Under the pieces are notes generated by a model. The model made no database searches, had not been told where the DNA came from, and saw only the letters and a program-made list of their open reading frames with translations. Shown in pieces: positions 51,745 through 60,304 of a stretch of 64,000 bases of DNA. Source of the stretch: Xanthomonas sp. DAR 34887 (GTDB taxonomy: Bacteria > Pseudomonadota > Gammaproteobacteria > Xanthomonadales > Xanthomonadaceae); the NCBI RefSeq assembly GCF_041245805.1, contig NZ_CP162490.1, positions 468,501 through 532,500 of the forward strand. Direction: 5' to 3'. How positions within the stretch are numbered: the stretch's first letter is position 1; every line of letters starts with the position of its first letter. The position numbers and the translations under genes are program-made.

Positions 51745-54087
51745 ATGAGCGAGGCAACACAACGGCCGCCGGCGCCGGAGGGTTTGCGCAAGGCGGCGCC
51801 GCTGCTGGCGCTGCTGCTGGCCGCACTGGCCGGCTGGTTCGGCTGGAGCGGCGCGCAGCAATGGCGCCATGAACAGAGCGCCACGGCGCTGCAGCAGGCG
51901 CGCGACGCCGCGGTGGCGCAGACCTCGCAGGCGCTGGCGGCGGTCGCCAAGCGCTTCGTCGCGCAACTGCAGCAACCCGCGGTGCAGGCCGCCCTGGCGC
52001 GCGGCGACGCGACGACGGCCGCGCAAGCGGTGCGCGAGGGCTGGAAGGATGCGGAAGACGCCCTGGTGCTGCCGGGCGATCTGAATGCCGGCTACGCCGA
52101 TGCGGGCGGCTTCGGCTATGGCCGCCTGGCGCTGCTGGAAAAGGCGTTGCTGACCAACGCGGTCGCCAGCGCGGTGGTGCGCGATGGCGGCGGGGCGCGC
52201 TTGGGCTTGGCCGCCCCGGTGACCCTGGACACGGGCGCCGGCGTGGCCTATCTGCGCCTGCCGCTGCGCGTGCTGACCGCGCCGGTGGCGCAGGCCGCGG
52301 TCCCGGCCAGCGGCTATCTGGCGCTGCGCCAGGGCAGCTACGACGTGATCGGCGCCGGCGATGCAGGCCTGGCCGACCATGGCGATGCATTGTCGCGGCC
52401 GGTCGGCACGACCGGGCTGCGGGTGGTCGCGGCCTTGCCCGACGCCGAGATCGGCCCGCTCGGCCTGGACGCGCTGCCATGCCTGATCGTCGCCGGCCTG
52501 CTCGGCTTTTTGGCGCTGGCGGTGCTGCTGGCCGCGCGTGGCCGCCTGCCGCAGCCGCGCCGCGCCAAGGCCGCCGCCGCGGCGACCGAGCAGGAACCCA
52601 CCCTGCGGCAGAGCCTGCAGCATCGGGAACCGCCACCGCCGCCGCCATTGCCGGAGGGCGAGACGGCGCCGGCCAAGGTGGTTCCCGCACTGACCGTGCC
52701 GGCCGCGATCTTCCGCGCCTACGACATCCGCGGCGTGGTCGGCCGCGACCTCAGCCCGCAGGTCGCCGCCTTGATCGGCCAGGCGATCGGCGCGGTGATG
52801 CAGGAGCAGGGCTTGAACGAGGTGGTGGTCGGCCGCGACGGCCGCCTGTCCGGCCCGGAACTGTCGGCGGCGCTGATCGAGGGCCTGCGCCGCGCCGGCT
52901 GCCATGTCACCGACATCGGCCTGGCGCCGACCCCGGTGGTGTATTTCGCCAGCTTCCACCTGCGCGCCGGCAGCTGTGTGGCGGTGACCGGCAGCCACAA
53001 CCCGCCGGACTACAACGGTTTCAAGATCGTGGTCGGCGGCGAGACGCTGTCCGGCGCGGCGATCACCGACCTGTACGCGCGGATCAGCGAAGGCCGCCTG
53101 CCGACCGCGGCCGAACCGGGGCGGCTGGAGCAGCGCGACGTCGGCGACGACTACATCCAGCGCATCGCCGACGACGTGCAGCTGGATCGCCCGCTCAAGG
53201 TGGTGGCCGATGCCGGCAACGGCGTGGGCGGCGAACTGGCGCCGCGGTTGCTGGAGGCGATCGGCGCGGAGGTCATCCCGCTGTATTGCGACGTCGACGG
53301 CACCTTCCCCAACCATCACCCCGATCCCAGCGAGCCGCACAACCTGGAAGACCTGATCCAGACCGTGAAGCGCTTCGATGCCGACCTGGGCATCGCCTTC
53401 GACGGCGATGCCGACCGGCTCGGCGTGGTCACCAAGGAAGGCGCGGTGATCTATCCCGACCGCCTGCTGATGCTGTTCGCCGCCGACGTGCTGCAGCGCA
53501 ATCCCGGCGCGCTGGTGATCTATGACGTCAAGTGCACCGGCAAGCTGTCGGACTACGTGCTGCGCAATGGCGGCAGCCCGATGGTGTGGAAGACCGGGCA
53601 TTCGCTGATCAAGGCGAAGATGCGCGAGACCGACGCCGAACTGGCCGGCGAGATGAGCGGCCACTTCTTCTTCAAGGAGCGTTGGTACGGTTTCGACGAC
53701 GGCCTGTACGCGGCGGCGCGGCTGCTGGAGATCCTGGCGCAGCGCGAGGAGAGCCCGTCCGAGGTGCTGGCCGAGCTGCCCGACAGCGTGTCCACGCCGG
53801 AGATCAAGCTGCCGCTGGCCGACGGGCAGGACGCGCATGCGCTGGTCGCGCAGCTGGTCGCGGCCGCGCAGCAGGAAGGCTCGGCATTCGCCGGCGGGCG
53901 GCTGCTCACCATCGATGGCCTGCGCGCGGACTTCGCCGATGGCTGGGGCCTGGTGCGCGCGTCCAACACCACGCCGGTGCTGGTGCTGCGCTTCGAGGCC
54001 GACAGCAGTGCCGCGCTGGAGCGGATCAAGGACCTGTTCCGCGGCCAGCTGCAGGCGCTGCTGCCGTCGCTGGCGATGGGGTTCTAA
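51745..54087 (+). CDS. xanB: Phosphomannomutase/phosphoglucomutase with membrane-anchored N-terminal extension
   Basis: A 780-residue protein. Residues ~325-780 form a complete alpha-D-phosphohexomutase: Ser417 in TGSHNPP accepts the phosphate, DGDADR (553-558) binds metal, EMSGH (~636) and ASNTTPVLVLRFE bind sugar and phosphate. The N-terminal ~320 residues carry two membrane helices (~17-35 and ~245-263) bracketing a ~210-residue domain, then a Pro-rich linker. It supplies mannose-1-P/glucose-1-P for exopolysaccharide and LPS. The order coaBC-dut-algC is also that of Pseudomonas, where AlgC lies here. The name xanB (AlgC equivalent) is used by homology. Confidence 0.88.
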   Translation: MSEATQRPPAPEGLRKAAPLLALLLAALAGWFGWSGAQQWRHEQSATALQQARDAAVAQTSQALAAVAKRFVAQLQQPAVQAALARGDATTAAQAVREGWKDAEDALVLPGDLNAGYADAGGFGYGRLALLEKALLTNAVASAVVRDGGGARLGLAAPVTLDTGAGVAYLRLPLRVLTAPVAQAAVPASGYLALRQGSYDVIGAGDAGLADHGDALSRPVGTTGLRVVAALPDAEIGPLGLDALPCLIVAGLLGFLALAVLLAARGRLPQPRRAKAAAAATEQEPTLRQSLQHREPPPPPPLPEGETAPAKVVPALTVPAAIFRAYDIRGVVGRDLSPQVAALIGQAIGAVMQEQGLNEVVVGRDGRLSGPELSAALIEGLRRAGCHVTDIGLAPTPVVYFASFHLRAGSCVAVTGSHNPPDYNGFKIVVGGETLSGAAITDLYARISEGRLPTAAEPGRLEQRDVGDDYIQRIADDVQLDRPLKVVADAGNGVGGELAPRLLEAIGAEVIPLYCDVDGTFPNHHPDPSEPHNLEDLIQTVKRFDADLGIAFDGDADRLGVVTKEGAVIYPDRLLMLFAADVLQRNPGALVIYDVKCTGKLSDYVLRNGGSPMVWKTGHSLIKAKMRETDAELAGEMSGHFFFKERWYGFDDGLYAAARLLEILAQREESPSEVLAELPDSVSTPEIKLPLADGQDAHALVAQLVAAAQQEGSAFAGGRLLTIDGLRADFADGWGLVRASNTTPVLVLRFEADSSAALERIKDLFRGQLQALLPSLAMGF

Positions 54088-54436
54088 GGCGTATGCCGTG
54101 TGCGTCCGGCGGCGCGCCGGGCGAGGCGGCGTAGCGCCGCCGGCATGCGGATGCTTGCGGAGCGGCGTCGGTCCCCGGCAGCGTTGCCGAGCGCGCGGCG
54201 GTTCCGTGCTGCGCTCTTCGCGACCGAAGGGCACTTCTGATAACCCCGAAAGCAGGTCGATGCACTTGCGAGACGCCGACACGCCCGGCCTGCAGGTTCC
54301 GGCATAGAGACGTTCGAGATGCCATGGAATCGATACGTTCCAGATGCCATGAAGTGGCAAAGGCACATTGGCGGTAGACGGTGGCGTTGCGGCCGCGTTT
54401 TTCATGGCGCCTTGGCATCACGGCCGCTTCGTCCTC
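54088..54436. other. Gene-free interval downstream of xanB
   Basis: About 350 bp with no supported gene. A direct repeat of the phrase ATGCCATGRA...CGTTC (near 54318 and 54348) is visible but short. Confidence 0.4.
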
Positions 54437-54505
54437 CTGTCGCGGCTGAAGCCGCTCCTACAAGAGCAAGGCGCGCATGTGTAGGAGCGGCTTCAGCCGC
54501 GACAG
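54437..54505. repeat. REP-like hairpin
   Basis: CTGTCGCGGCTGAAGCCGCT starting at 54437 (arm to ~54461) and its inverse ending GCGACAG at 54505. The stem is the same as at 16195 and 21594 but the arms are in opposite order. It lies between the convergent xanB and DUF4124-like genes. Confidence 0.85.
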
Positions 54506-54570
54506 AAAAAAGGAACACGCCATCGACACACGCAGCGTGCAGCTTCGGAATGGAGTTATTGGAGGTGCCC

Positions 54571-55090
54571 TGAAGTCGCTCCCACAAGGGACTCGCGGCC
54601 TACTCGCTGGGTGCACTGTGGGAGGGACTTCAGTCCCGACAGCATCCGAAACCGCAGGGCATCCAGGCTTCGTTCGTCGCGACTGAAGTCGCTCCCACAA
54701 GGGACTCGCGGCCTACTTGCTGGGTGCACTGTGGGAGGGACTTCAGTCCCGACAGCATCCGAAACCGCAGGGCATCCGGGCTTCGTTCGTCGCGACTGAA
54801 GTCGCTCGCACAAGGACGCGCGGCCTACTTGCTGGGTGCACTGTGGAGGGATTTCAGTCCCGGCAGTATCCGAAACCGCAGGGCATCCAGGCTTCGTTCG
54901 TCGCGACTGAAGTCGCTCCCACAAGGGACTCGCGGCCTACTCGCTGGGTTCACTGTGGGAGGGACTTCAGTCCCGACAGCATCCGAAACCGCAGGGCATC
55001 CAGGCTTCGTTCGTCGCGACTGAAGTCGCTCGCACAAGAGACTCGCGGCCTACCCGCTGGGTGCACGTGGAAGGGACTTCAGTCCCGACA
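54571..55090. repeat. 113-bp tandem repeat array (four full copies plus a partial)
   Basis: The phrase TGAAGTCGCT recurs at 54571, 54684, 54797, 54908 and 55021, giving periods of 113, 113, 111 and 113 bp. Each unit contains an inverted pair TGTGGGAGGGACTTCAGTCC / CGACTGAAGTCGCTCCCACA, so each can fold into a hairpin. Copies differ by a few substitutions. The array occupies a convergent intergenic gap; open frames inside it are repeat artefacts, not genes. Confidence 0.9.
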
Positions 55091-55135
55091 TCGCTCCCGC
55101 GGCGACCTAGTTGCCGCCGCCGGCGCGCGTCGCGT

Positions 55136-55816
55136 TTAACCGCTATTCGTCGTCGCAGCCGGCGCGGTTCCGGTCGCGGGCCGCTTCGCCGCACGGTAGC
55201 GTTGCAGCGTGTCGTCGATTTCCTGGTTCAGGCCGAGCCGCTGCTGTTCGAAGTTCTTCTGCATGCGCAGCTGCCACAGCAGCGCGCGATGCCGCTGCTG
55301 CACGTCCTCGGCGATCTTGCCGGCCACCTTCTGTCCGGCCAGTTCGCGCGCGCCGGCGTTGGCCAGCAGGCCGACCAGGCCTTCGCGCAGGCTGTTGACG
55401 TTGTAGCGGGCGGTGTTGATGTTGTTGTCGACGATGCCGATGCGCTCGGAGAACACCCGGCGCAATTCCTCTTCGCTCTGGAACGACAGCAGCATCGCCT
55501 GGTCGGTGCGCTTGCGCGTCTCCAGCGCCGCCTGGTCGGCGCGCTGCTGGGCGGCATCGGCGGCGGCCGCGGCGCGCTCCTCGGCATTCAGCGCGCGGCC
55601 GACCGCGCCGCTGCGCATCCCGCTCTTGGCGTTGAATTCGTCGCGCGCCTGGTTCACCGCTTCCGGCGGCAGCGCATCGCTGCACATCCGCTGCCCGCCC
55701 TGATTCCAGCAGTACAGCTTCTTGGATGGCGCCGGCTGCGCCGCGGTCGGCAACGCAATCAGCGCGAGCAGGACCGGCAACGCGGCCCGGGCCCATGGTG
55801 GTTGGATCGGCATCAT
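55136..55816 (-). CDS. Secreted DUF4124-like hypothetical protein
   Basis: A 226-residue protein with a signal peptide (hydrophobic ~10-25, cleavage near TAAQ). KLYCWNQGGQRMCSDALPPE (~33-52) resembles the DUF4124 motif with a Cys pair. A long helical, Ala/Glu/Arg/Gln-rich region follows (~75-215) and is likely coiled coil. Probably periplasmic. It is 15 bp downstream of pyrE on the same strand. Function unknown. Confidence 0.75.
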   Translation of the reverse strand: MMPIQPPWARAALPVLLALIALPTAAQPAPSKKLYCWNQGGQRMCSDALPPEAVNQARDEFNAKSGMRSGAVGRALNAEERAAAAADAAQQRADQAALETRKRTDQAMLLSFQSEEELRRVFSERIGIVDNNINTARYNVNSLREGLVGLLANAGARELAGQKVAGKIAEDVQQRHRALLWQLRMQKNFEQQRLGLNQEIDDTLQRYRAAKRPATGTAPAATTNSG

Positions 55817-55831
55817 GGCAGCCCCCTGCTG

Positions 55832-56491
55832 TCAGCCTGACGGATCGCAGCCGTAGCGTGCCCGGTAGGCCAGCAGCGGTTCGCGGAAGCCGACAAGGTC
55901 GGCGTTTCCATCGATGAATGCAAGCAGATCGCCCAGATGCGCGACCGACACCACAGGAACCCCCGCTTCCGCCGCCACCGCTTGCGCCGCCGAGCGCCGG
56001 TCGTGCTCGCCGGCGATCTCCTGGCGGTCCAGCGCGACCAGGATCGCCGCCGGGATGCCGCCGGCCTCGCGGATGATTGCCAGCGCCTCGCGGATCGCGG
56101 TGCCGGCGGTGATCACGTCGTCCACGATCAGCACCCGGCGCCCGGCCAGCGGCGCGCCGATCAGGCTGCCGCCTTCGCCATGGGTCTTGGCTTCCTTGCG
56201 GTTGAACGCCAGCGGCAGGTCGCGGTCGCGCTGCGCGTACTCGCAGGCCAGCGCGGTCGCCAGCGGGATACCCTTGTAGGCCGGGCCGAACAGCAGGTCG
56301 AAGTCGAGACCGGCGGCGTCGGCCGCGTCGGCGTAGCACGCCGCCAGGCGCGCCACCGTGCTCCCGGAATCGAAGCGACCGGCATTGAAGAAATAGGGGC
56401 TGATGCGCCCGGACTTCAGCGTGAACTCGCCGAAGCGCAGCGCCTGCGCATCCAGGGCCAATTGCAGGAAACGGTGCCGGTAGTCGGTCAT
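55832..56491 (-). CDS. pyrE: Orotate phosphoribosyltransferase
   Basis: A 219-residue type I PRTase with LKSGRISPYFFNAGRFDSG (~25-43), the flexible-loop KEAKTHGEGG and the PRPP signature RVLIVDDVITAGTA (~119-132). It converts orotate to OMP in pyrimidine synthesis. The ATG at 56491 lies at the edge of the heptad inverted repeat that separates it from the divergent xth. Confidence 0.95.
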   Translation of the reverse strand: MTDYRHRFLQLALDAQALRFGEFTLKSGRISPYFFNAGRFDSGSTVARLAACYADAADAAGLDFDLLFGPAYKGIPLATALACEYAQRDRDLPLAFNRKEAKTHGEGGSLIGAPLAGRRVLIVDDVITAGTAIREALAIIREAGGIPAAILVALDRQEIAGEHDRRSAAQAVAAEAGVPVVSVAHLGDLLAFIDGNADLVGFREPLLAYRARYGCDPSG

Positions 56492-56626
56492 TGGGATGCC
56501 GGGATTCGGGATTGGGGATGACGGGATTTGTGAAAGCATAGCTGGTCGCGGCCATGCAGCGTCCACGCATGGGGTACGCTTTCACGAATCCCCAATCCCC
56601 CTATCCCGAATCCCGGCTCTCCATCC
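56490..56626. repeat. Heptad inverted repeat spanning the pyrE-xth divergent promoter
   Basis: GGGATTCGGGATTGGGGATG-type units (~56501-56521) are mirrored by CGAATCCCCAATCCCCCTAT-type units (~56584-56614). TGTGAAAGC and GCTTTCAC flank the inner side. The arms abut both start codons, leaving no normal ribosome-binding site for either gene. Confidence 0.8.
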
Positions 56627-57427
56627 ATGCGCATCATCAGCTTCAACGCCAACGGCCTGCGTTCGGCCGCCACCAAGGGCTTCTTCGAATGGTTTTCCAG
56701 CCAGCACGCCGATGTGCTGTGCGTGCAGGAAACCAAGGCGCAGGAGCATCAGCTGGCCGGGCCGGCGTTCCTGCCGGACGGCTACCGCGCCTGGTTCCGC
56801 GATGCCAGCACCAAGAAGGGCTACAGCGGCGTGGCCATCTACAGCAAACGCGAGCCGGACGAGGTGCGTACCGCGCTCGGCTGGCCCGAATTCGACGAGG
56901 AGGGTCGCTACCTGGAAGCGCGCTTCGGCAACCTGAGCGTGGTCTCGTTCTACATTCCCTCCGGCTCGTCGGGCGAACTGCGCCAGGGCTACAAGTTCCA
57001 GGTCATGGACTGGCTGCGGCCGATCCTGGTGGAATGGCTGCACAGCGGCCGCGACTACGTGCTGTGCGGCGACTGGAACATCGTGCGCTCGGCGCTGGAC
57101 ATCAAGAACTGGAAGTCCAACCAGAAGAATTCCGGCTGCCTGCCGGTCGAGCGCGACTGGCTCAACGGCCTGTGCGCCGACCGCGCCGAGGAGGCAGACC
57201 CGGCCAGCGGCCGCGGCTGGGTCGACGCCTACCGCGCGCTGCACCCCGATGGCCAGGACTACACCTGGTGGAGCAATCGCGGCGCGGCGCGCGCCAACGA
57301 CGTGGGTTGGCGCATCGACTACCAGTTCGTCACCCCGTCGCTGCGCGAACGCCTGCAGGGCTGCGCGATCTACACCGCGCAGCGCTTCTCCGACCATGCG
57401 CCGTTCACGGTGGACTACCGCGAATGA
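56627..57427 (+). CDS. xth: Exodeoxyribonuclease III
   Basis: A 266-residue EEP-family nuclease with MRIISFNANGLRSA (1-14), the metal-binding Glu in CVQETKAQ (~33-40), YSGVAIYSK (~66-74), CGDWNIV (~145-151) and the C-terminal SDHAPF (~256-261). It removes AP sites and 3' blocks during base-excision repair. It overlaps the following transporter gene by four bases (ATGA). Confidence 0.93.
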   Translation: MRIISFNANGLRSAATKGFFEWFSSQHADVLCVQETKAQEHQLAGPAFLPDGYRAWFRDASTKKGYSGVAIYSKREPDEVRTALGWPEFDEEGRYLEARFGNLSVVSFYIPSGSSGELRQGYKFQVMDWLRPILVEWLHSGRDYVLCGDWNIVRSALDIKNWKSNQKNSGCLPVERDWLNGLCADRAEEADPASGRGWVDAYRALHPDGQDYTWWSNRGAARANDVGWRIDYQFVTPSLRERLQGCAIYTAQRFSDHAPFTVDYRE

Positions 57428-58743
57428 GCGGTGGTGCTTCCGCGGCGCCGGTGTCCTACAAGGGCTGGGCCGGGATCAAGCGCGCCTTCGCCACGCCGTC
57501 GGCGGCGACGATGGCGCTGCTGGGCTTCGGTAGCGGCCTGCCGTTCCTGCTGATCGCCTCGCAGACCCTGTCCACGCGCCTGCGCGACGTCGGCCTGGAC
57601 TTGGGCAGCATCGGCTTGATCAGTCTGGCCAGCTTCTTCTACCTGCTCAAGTTCCTGTGGGCGCCGCTGCTGGACCGCTATCCGTTCCCGCTGGTCGCGT
57701 TTCTGGGCCGGCGCCGCTCGTGGCTGTTGGTGGCGCAGTTGGGGGTCGCGATCGGCCTGGTCGCGCTGGCGCTGATGCGCCCGGAGCTGAGCATCGGCGG
57801 CCTGGTGCTGTGGGTGCTGATCGCCTCCTTCGCCGGCGCCACCCAGGATTCGGTGGTCGATGCGTACCGGATCGAGATCGCCCCGGCGGCGGCCCAGGCC
57901 GCGCTCGCCGCGACCTACACCTTCGGCTACCGCATCGGCCTGATCCTGTCTGGCGCTGGCGCGCTGTACCTGGCCCAGTTCGGCGACTGGACCCTGGCCT
58001 ATCTGGTGATGGCCGGGCTGATGCTGCTGCCGATCGCCACCACCTTGCTGTGCCGCGAACCGGAAGTGCCGGTGGCCACGGTGGTGCGCAAGATCGACGT
58101 GGTCGGCGCGTTCTGGCAGCCGATCTCTAGCTTCTTCACCAGCAATGGCCTGGCGTTGGGGCTGGGGCTGTTGCTGTTCGTGGGCCTGTTCAAGTTCCCC
58201 GACCAGGTGATCGGGGTGATGTCCGGGCCGTTCTACCTGGATTCGGGCTTCAGCAAGGCCGACATCGCCACGGTCTCCAAATTGTTTGGCGTGTGGATGG
58301 GCATCGCCGGCGCCTTCGCTGGCGGCCTGGCGGTGGCGGCGTTCGGCTTCCGGCGCATGCTGTTCGTCGCCGCGCTGGGCGTGGCGCTGTCGAACCTGGC
58401 GTTCCTGTTGATGGCCCAGCATCCCGGGCAGATCTGGTCGTTCTACGCCGCGCTCAGCGCCGACAACCTGTTCCAGGGCTTCGCCGGCACCGTGCTGGTC
58501 GCCTTCATGTCGTCGCTGACCGACCGCAACTTCACCGCCACCCAGTACGCGCTGCTGGTGTCGCTGGCCAACCTGCCGGGCAAGTTCGTCGGCGGCGCCT
58601 CGGGTTACATCGTCGAGGCTACCTCCTACAGCACCTTCTTCGTGCTCAGCGCGTTCACGGTGATCCCGACCCTGCTGCTGCTGGCCTGGCTGTGGCCGCG
58701 GATCCGTGAACAATCGGCGCCCGCCGCGCCGCCGGCGGATTGA
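57424..58743 (+). CDS. ampG: AmpG-like muropeptide MFS transporter
   Basis: A 439-residue major-facilitator protein with about twelve helices. It shows AmpG features: GFGSGLPFLLIASQTLSTRL (~33-52), FLWAPLLDRYP (~76-86), GATQDSVVDAYRIEI (~138-152) and GYRIGLILSGAGAL. AmpG imports GlcNAc-anhydroMurNAc peptides for murein recycling, which fits with anmK encoded just downstream. The specific substrate is inferred from the family. Confidence 0.85.
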   Translation: MSGGASAAPVSYKGWAGIKRAFATPSAATMALLGFGSGLPFLLIASQTLSTRLRDVGLDLGSIGLISLASFFYLLKFLWAPLLDRYPFPLVAFLGRRRSWLLVAQLGVAIGLVALALMRPELSIGGLVLWVLIASFAGATQDSVVDAYRIEIAPAAAQAALAATYTFGYRIGLILSGAGALYLAQFGDWTLAYLVMAGLMLLPIATTLLCREPEVPVATVVRKIDVVGAFWQPISSFFTSNGLALGLGLLLFVGLFKFPDQVIGVMSGPFYLDSGFSKADIATVSKLFGVWMGIAGAFAGGLAVAAFGFRRMLFVAALGVALSNLAFLLMAQHPGQIWSFYAALSADNLFQGFAGTVLVAFMSSLTDRNFTATQYALLVSLANLPGKFVGGASGYIVEATSYSTFFVLSAFTVIPTLLLLAWLWPRIREQSAPAAPPAD

Positions 58744-58813
58744 AAGCCCGCCCGGACTTGCGGATGATGCAGGGCGGCGCATGGGGTGCGCCGCCGTCCG
58801 CTCGGGAGTGCGC

Positions 58814-59041
58814 ATGACCGATCTGCTGTTGCGCGACATCGACCCCATCCTGGTCGACCGGATCCGCCGCATCGGCGTGGCCCGCGGCTGGACCCAGCAC
58901 CAGACCGTGCTCAACCTGATCGAGCAGGGCCTGTTCGCCAGCGAGCACGAGGTACGCAGCGGCTTCGAGAATCCGGAAGTGGATGCCCTGTCCGAAGCGA
59001 TCGCCGCGCTGCGCGAACTGCCCGCCGGCGCCGGCTTCTGA
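58814..59041 (+). CDS. Small ribbon-helix-helix-like protein
   Basis: A 75-residue protein starting MTDLLLRDIDPILVDRIRRI, a beta-strand plus helix pattern like RHH antitoxins/repressors (LxxRDID..L..RI), then a second helix ending in IEQGLFASE and an acidic C-terminus. GGGAG lies 6 bases before the ATG. No toxin partner is adjacent; it stands between ampG (+) and anmK (-). DNA binding is an inference. Confidence 0.65.
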   Translation: MTDLLLRDIDPILVDRIRRIGVARGWTQHQTVLNLIEQGLFASEHEVRSGFENPEVDALSEAIAALRELPAGAGF

Positions 59042-59083
59042 GCCACGCACCGGCGCCCGTGGCGCTGAGCCTTGCCGCCGCCG

Positions 59084-60214
59084 TCAGGCCAGGTGGATCG
59101 CGCCCAGGATGCGCGGTCCGCGTGCGCCGCTGACCGAAGGCATATTGCCGGGCAAGCCGGCCAGCGTCTGCCGTGCCAGCCAGGCGAAGCCCATCGCTTC
59201 CACGTAGTCCGGATCCAGGCCGCACGCCTGGGTCGACAGCACCTGTACGCCCGGCAGGCGCGCCTGCAGCCGCGCCAGCAGCAGCGGGTTGTGTACGCCG
59301 CCGCCGCACACCACCAGTTGTCGCGTGGCCGGCTGCTGCGCCAGCAGCGCATCGGCGACGGTGGCCGCGGTCAGTTCCAGCAAGGTCGCCTGCACCGCCG
59401 CGGCCGGATGCGCGGCCGGCTCCAGCAACGCGTCCACCCAGCGCAGGTGGAAGTGCTCGCGCCCGGTGCTCTTGGGCGGGGCCAGCGCGAACCAGGGATC
59501 GGCCAGCAGGCGCTGCAGCAGGCCGTCGTCGACCTGGCCGCTGGCGGCGAAGGCGCCGCCGGCATCGTAGGGCTGGCCCAGATGGCGCTGGCACCAGGCA
59601 TCGAGCAGCGCATTGGCCGGGCCGGTGTCGAACCCGCGCACGCTGCCGTGCGCCGGCAGCAATGTCAGGTTGCCGATCCCGCCCAGGTTCAGCACCGCGC
59701 GGTCCTCGTGCGCCGCGCCCAGCATCGCCGCGTGGAAGGCCGGCATCAGCGGCGCGCCATGGCCGCCGGCGGCAACGTCGCGGCGGCGGAAATCGCATAC
59801 CGTGGCGATGCCGGTCAGCTCGGCGATGCGGTTGCCGTCGCCCAGTTGCCAGGTGAAGGCGGGCTCGGCCAGCGGCCGGTGGCGCACGGTCTGCCCGTGC
59901 GAGCCGATCGCGCGGACCTCGGCGGGCACGACACCGGCGTCCTCGAGCAGGCGCAGCGCGGCCTCGGCGAAGGCGATCGCCACTTCCGCATCGAGCCGGC
60001 CCAGCGTGTCCAGGGAATCGATGTCGCCGCCTTCGCCCAGTGCGATCAGCGCCTCGCGCTGCTGCGGCGCCCAGGCATAGGTCCGGCCCAGGCGCAGCTG
60101 CGCCTGGCCATCGGCGGCGAAGCGCACCAGCGCGGCATCGATGCCATCGGCGCTGGTGCCGGACATTAGGCCGAGAAACAGGGCCGCGTCATCGCGTGCG
60201 ATCGGATTGGGCAT
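59084..60214 (-). CDS. anmK: Anhydro-N-acetylmuramic acid kinase
   Basis: A 376-residue ASKHA-fold kinase with GLMSGTSADGIDAALV (~15-30), the catalytic Asp region FRRRDVAAGGHGAPLMPAFH (~162-181) and NLGGIGNLT (~195-203). It phosphorylates and opens anhydroMurNAc during murein recycling, working downstream of the AmpG-type importer encoded 340 bp away. It follows the M23 endopeptidase gene by ~90 bp. Confidence 0.95.
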   Translation of the reverse strand: MPNPIARDDAALFLGLMSGTSADGIDAALVRFAADGQAQLRLGRTYAWAPQQREALIALGEGGDIDSLDTLGRLDAEVAIAFAEAALRLLEDAGVVPAEVRAIGSHGQTVRHRPLAEPAFTWQLGDGNRIAELTGIATVCDFRRRDVAAGGHGAPLMPAFHAAMLGAAHEDRAVLNLGGIGNLTLLPAHGSVRGFDTGPANALLDAWCQRHLGQPYDAGGAFAASGQVDDGLLQRLLADPWFALAPPKSTGREHFHLRWVDALLEPAAHPAAAVQATLLELTAATVADALLAQQPATRQLVVCGGGVHNPLLLARLQARLPGVQVLSTQACGLDPDYVEAMGFAWLARQTLAGLPGNMPSVSGARGPRILGAIHLA

Positions 60215-60304
60215 TGCAAGGCACCAGGCAGCGTCAGCGTCGCAGCGTGGGCGAGGTGCGGCGGCGCGTCAATCCGCGCCGCCATGGCGGGACCGGTACG
60301 CGGC

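Noticed and set aside
54571..55090. Possible CRISPR array
   Set aside because: The whole 113-bp unit is repeated, with no unique spacers between short repeats, and no cas genes are present.
54556..55139. Several overlapping open frames with repeated peptides inside the 113-bp array
   Set aside because: The peptides merely mirror the DNA repeat, exist in several frames and have no start signals.
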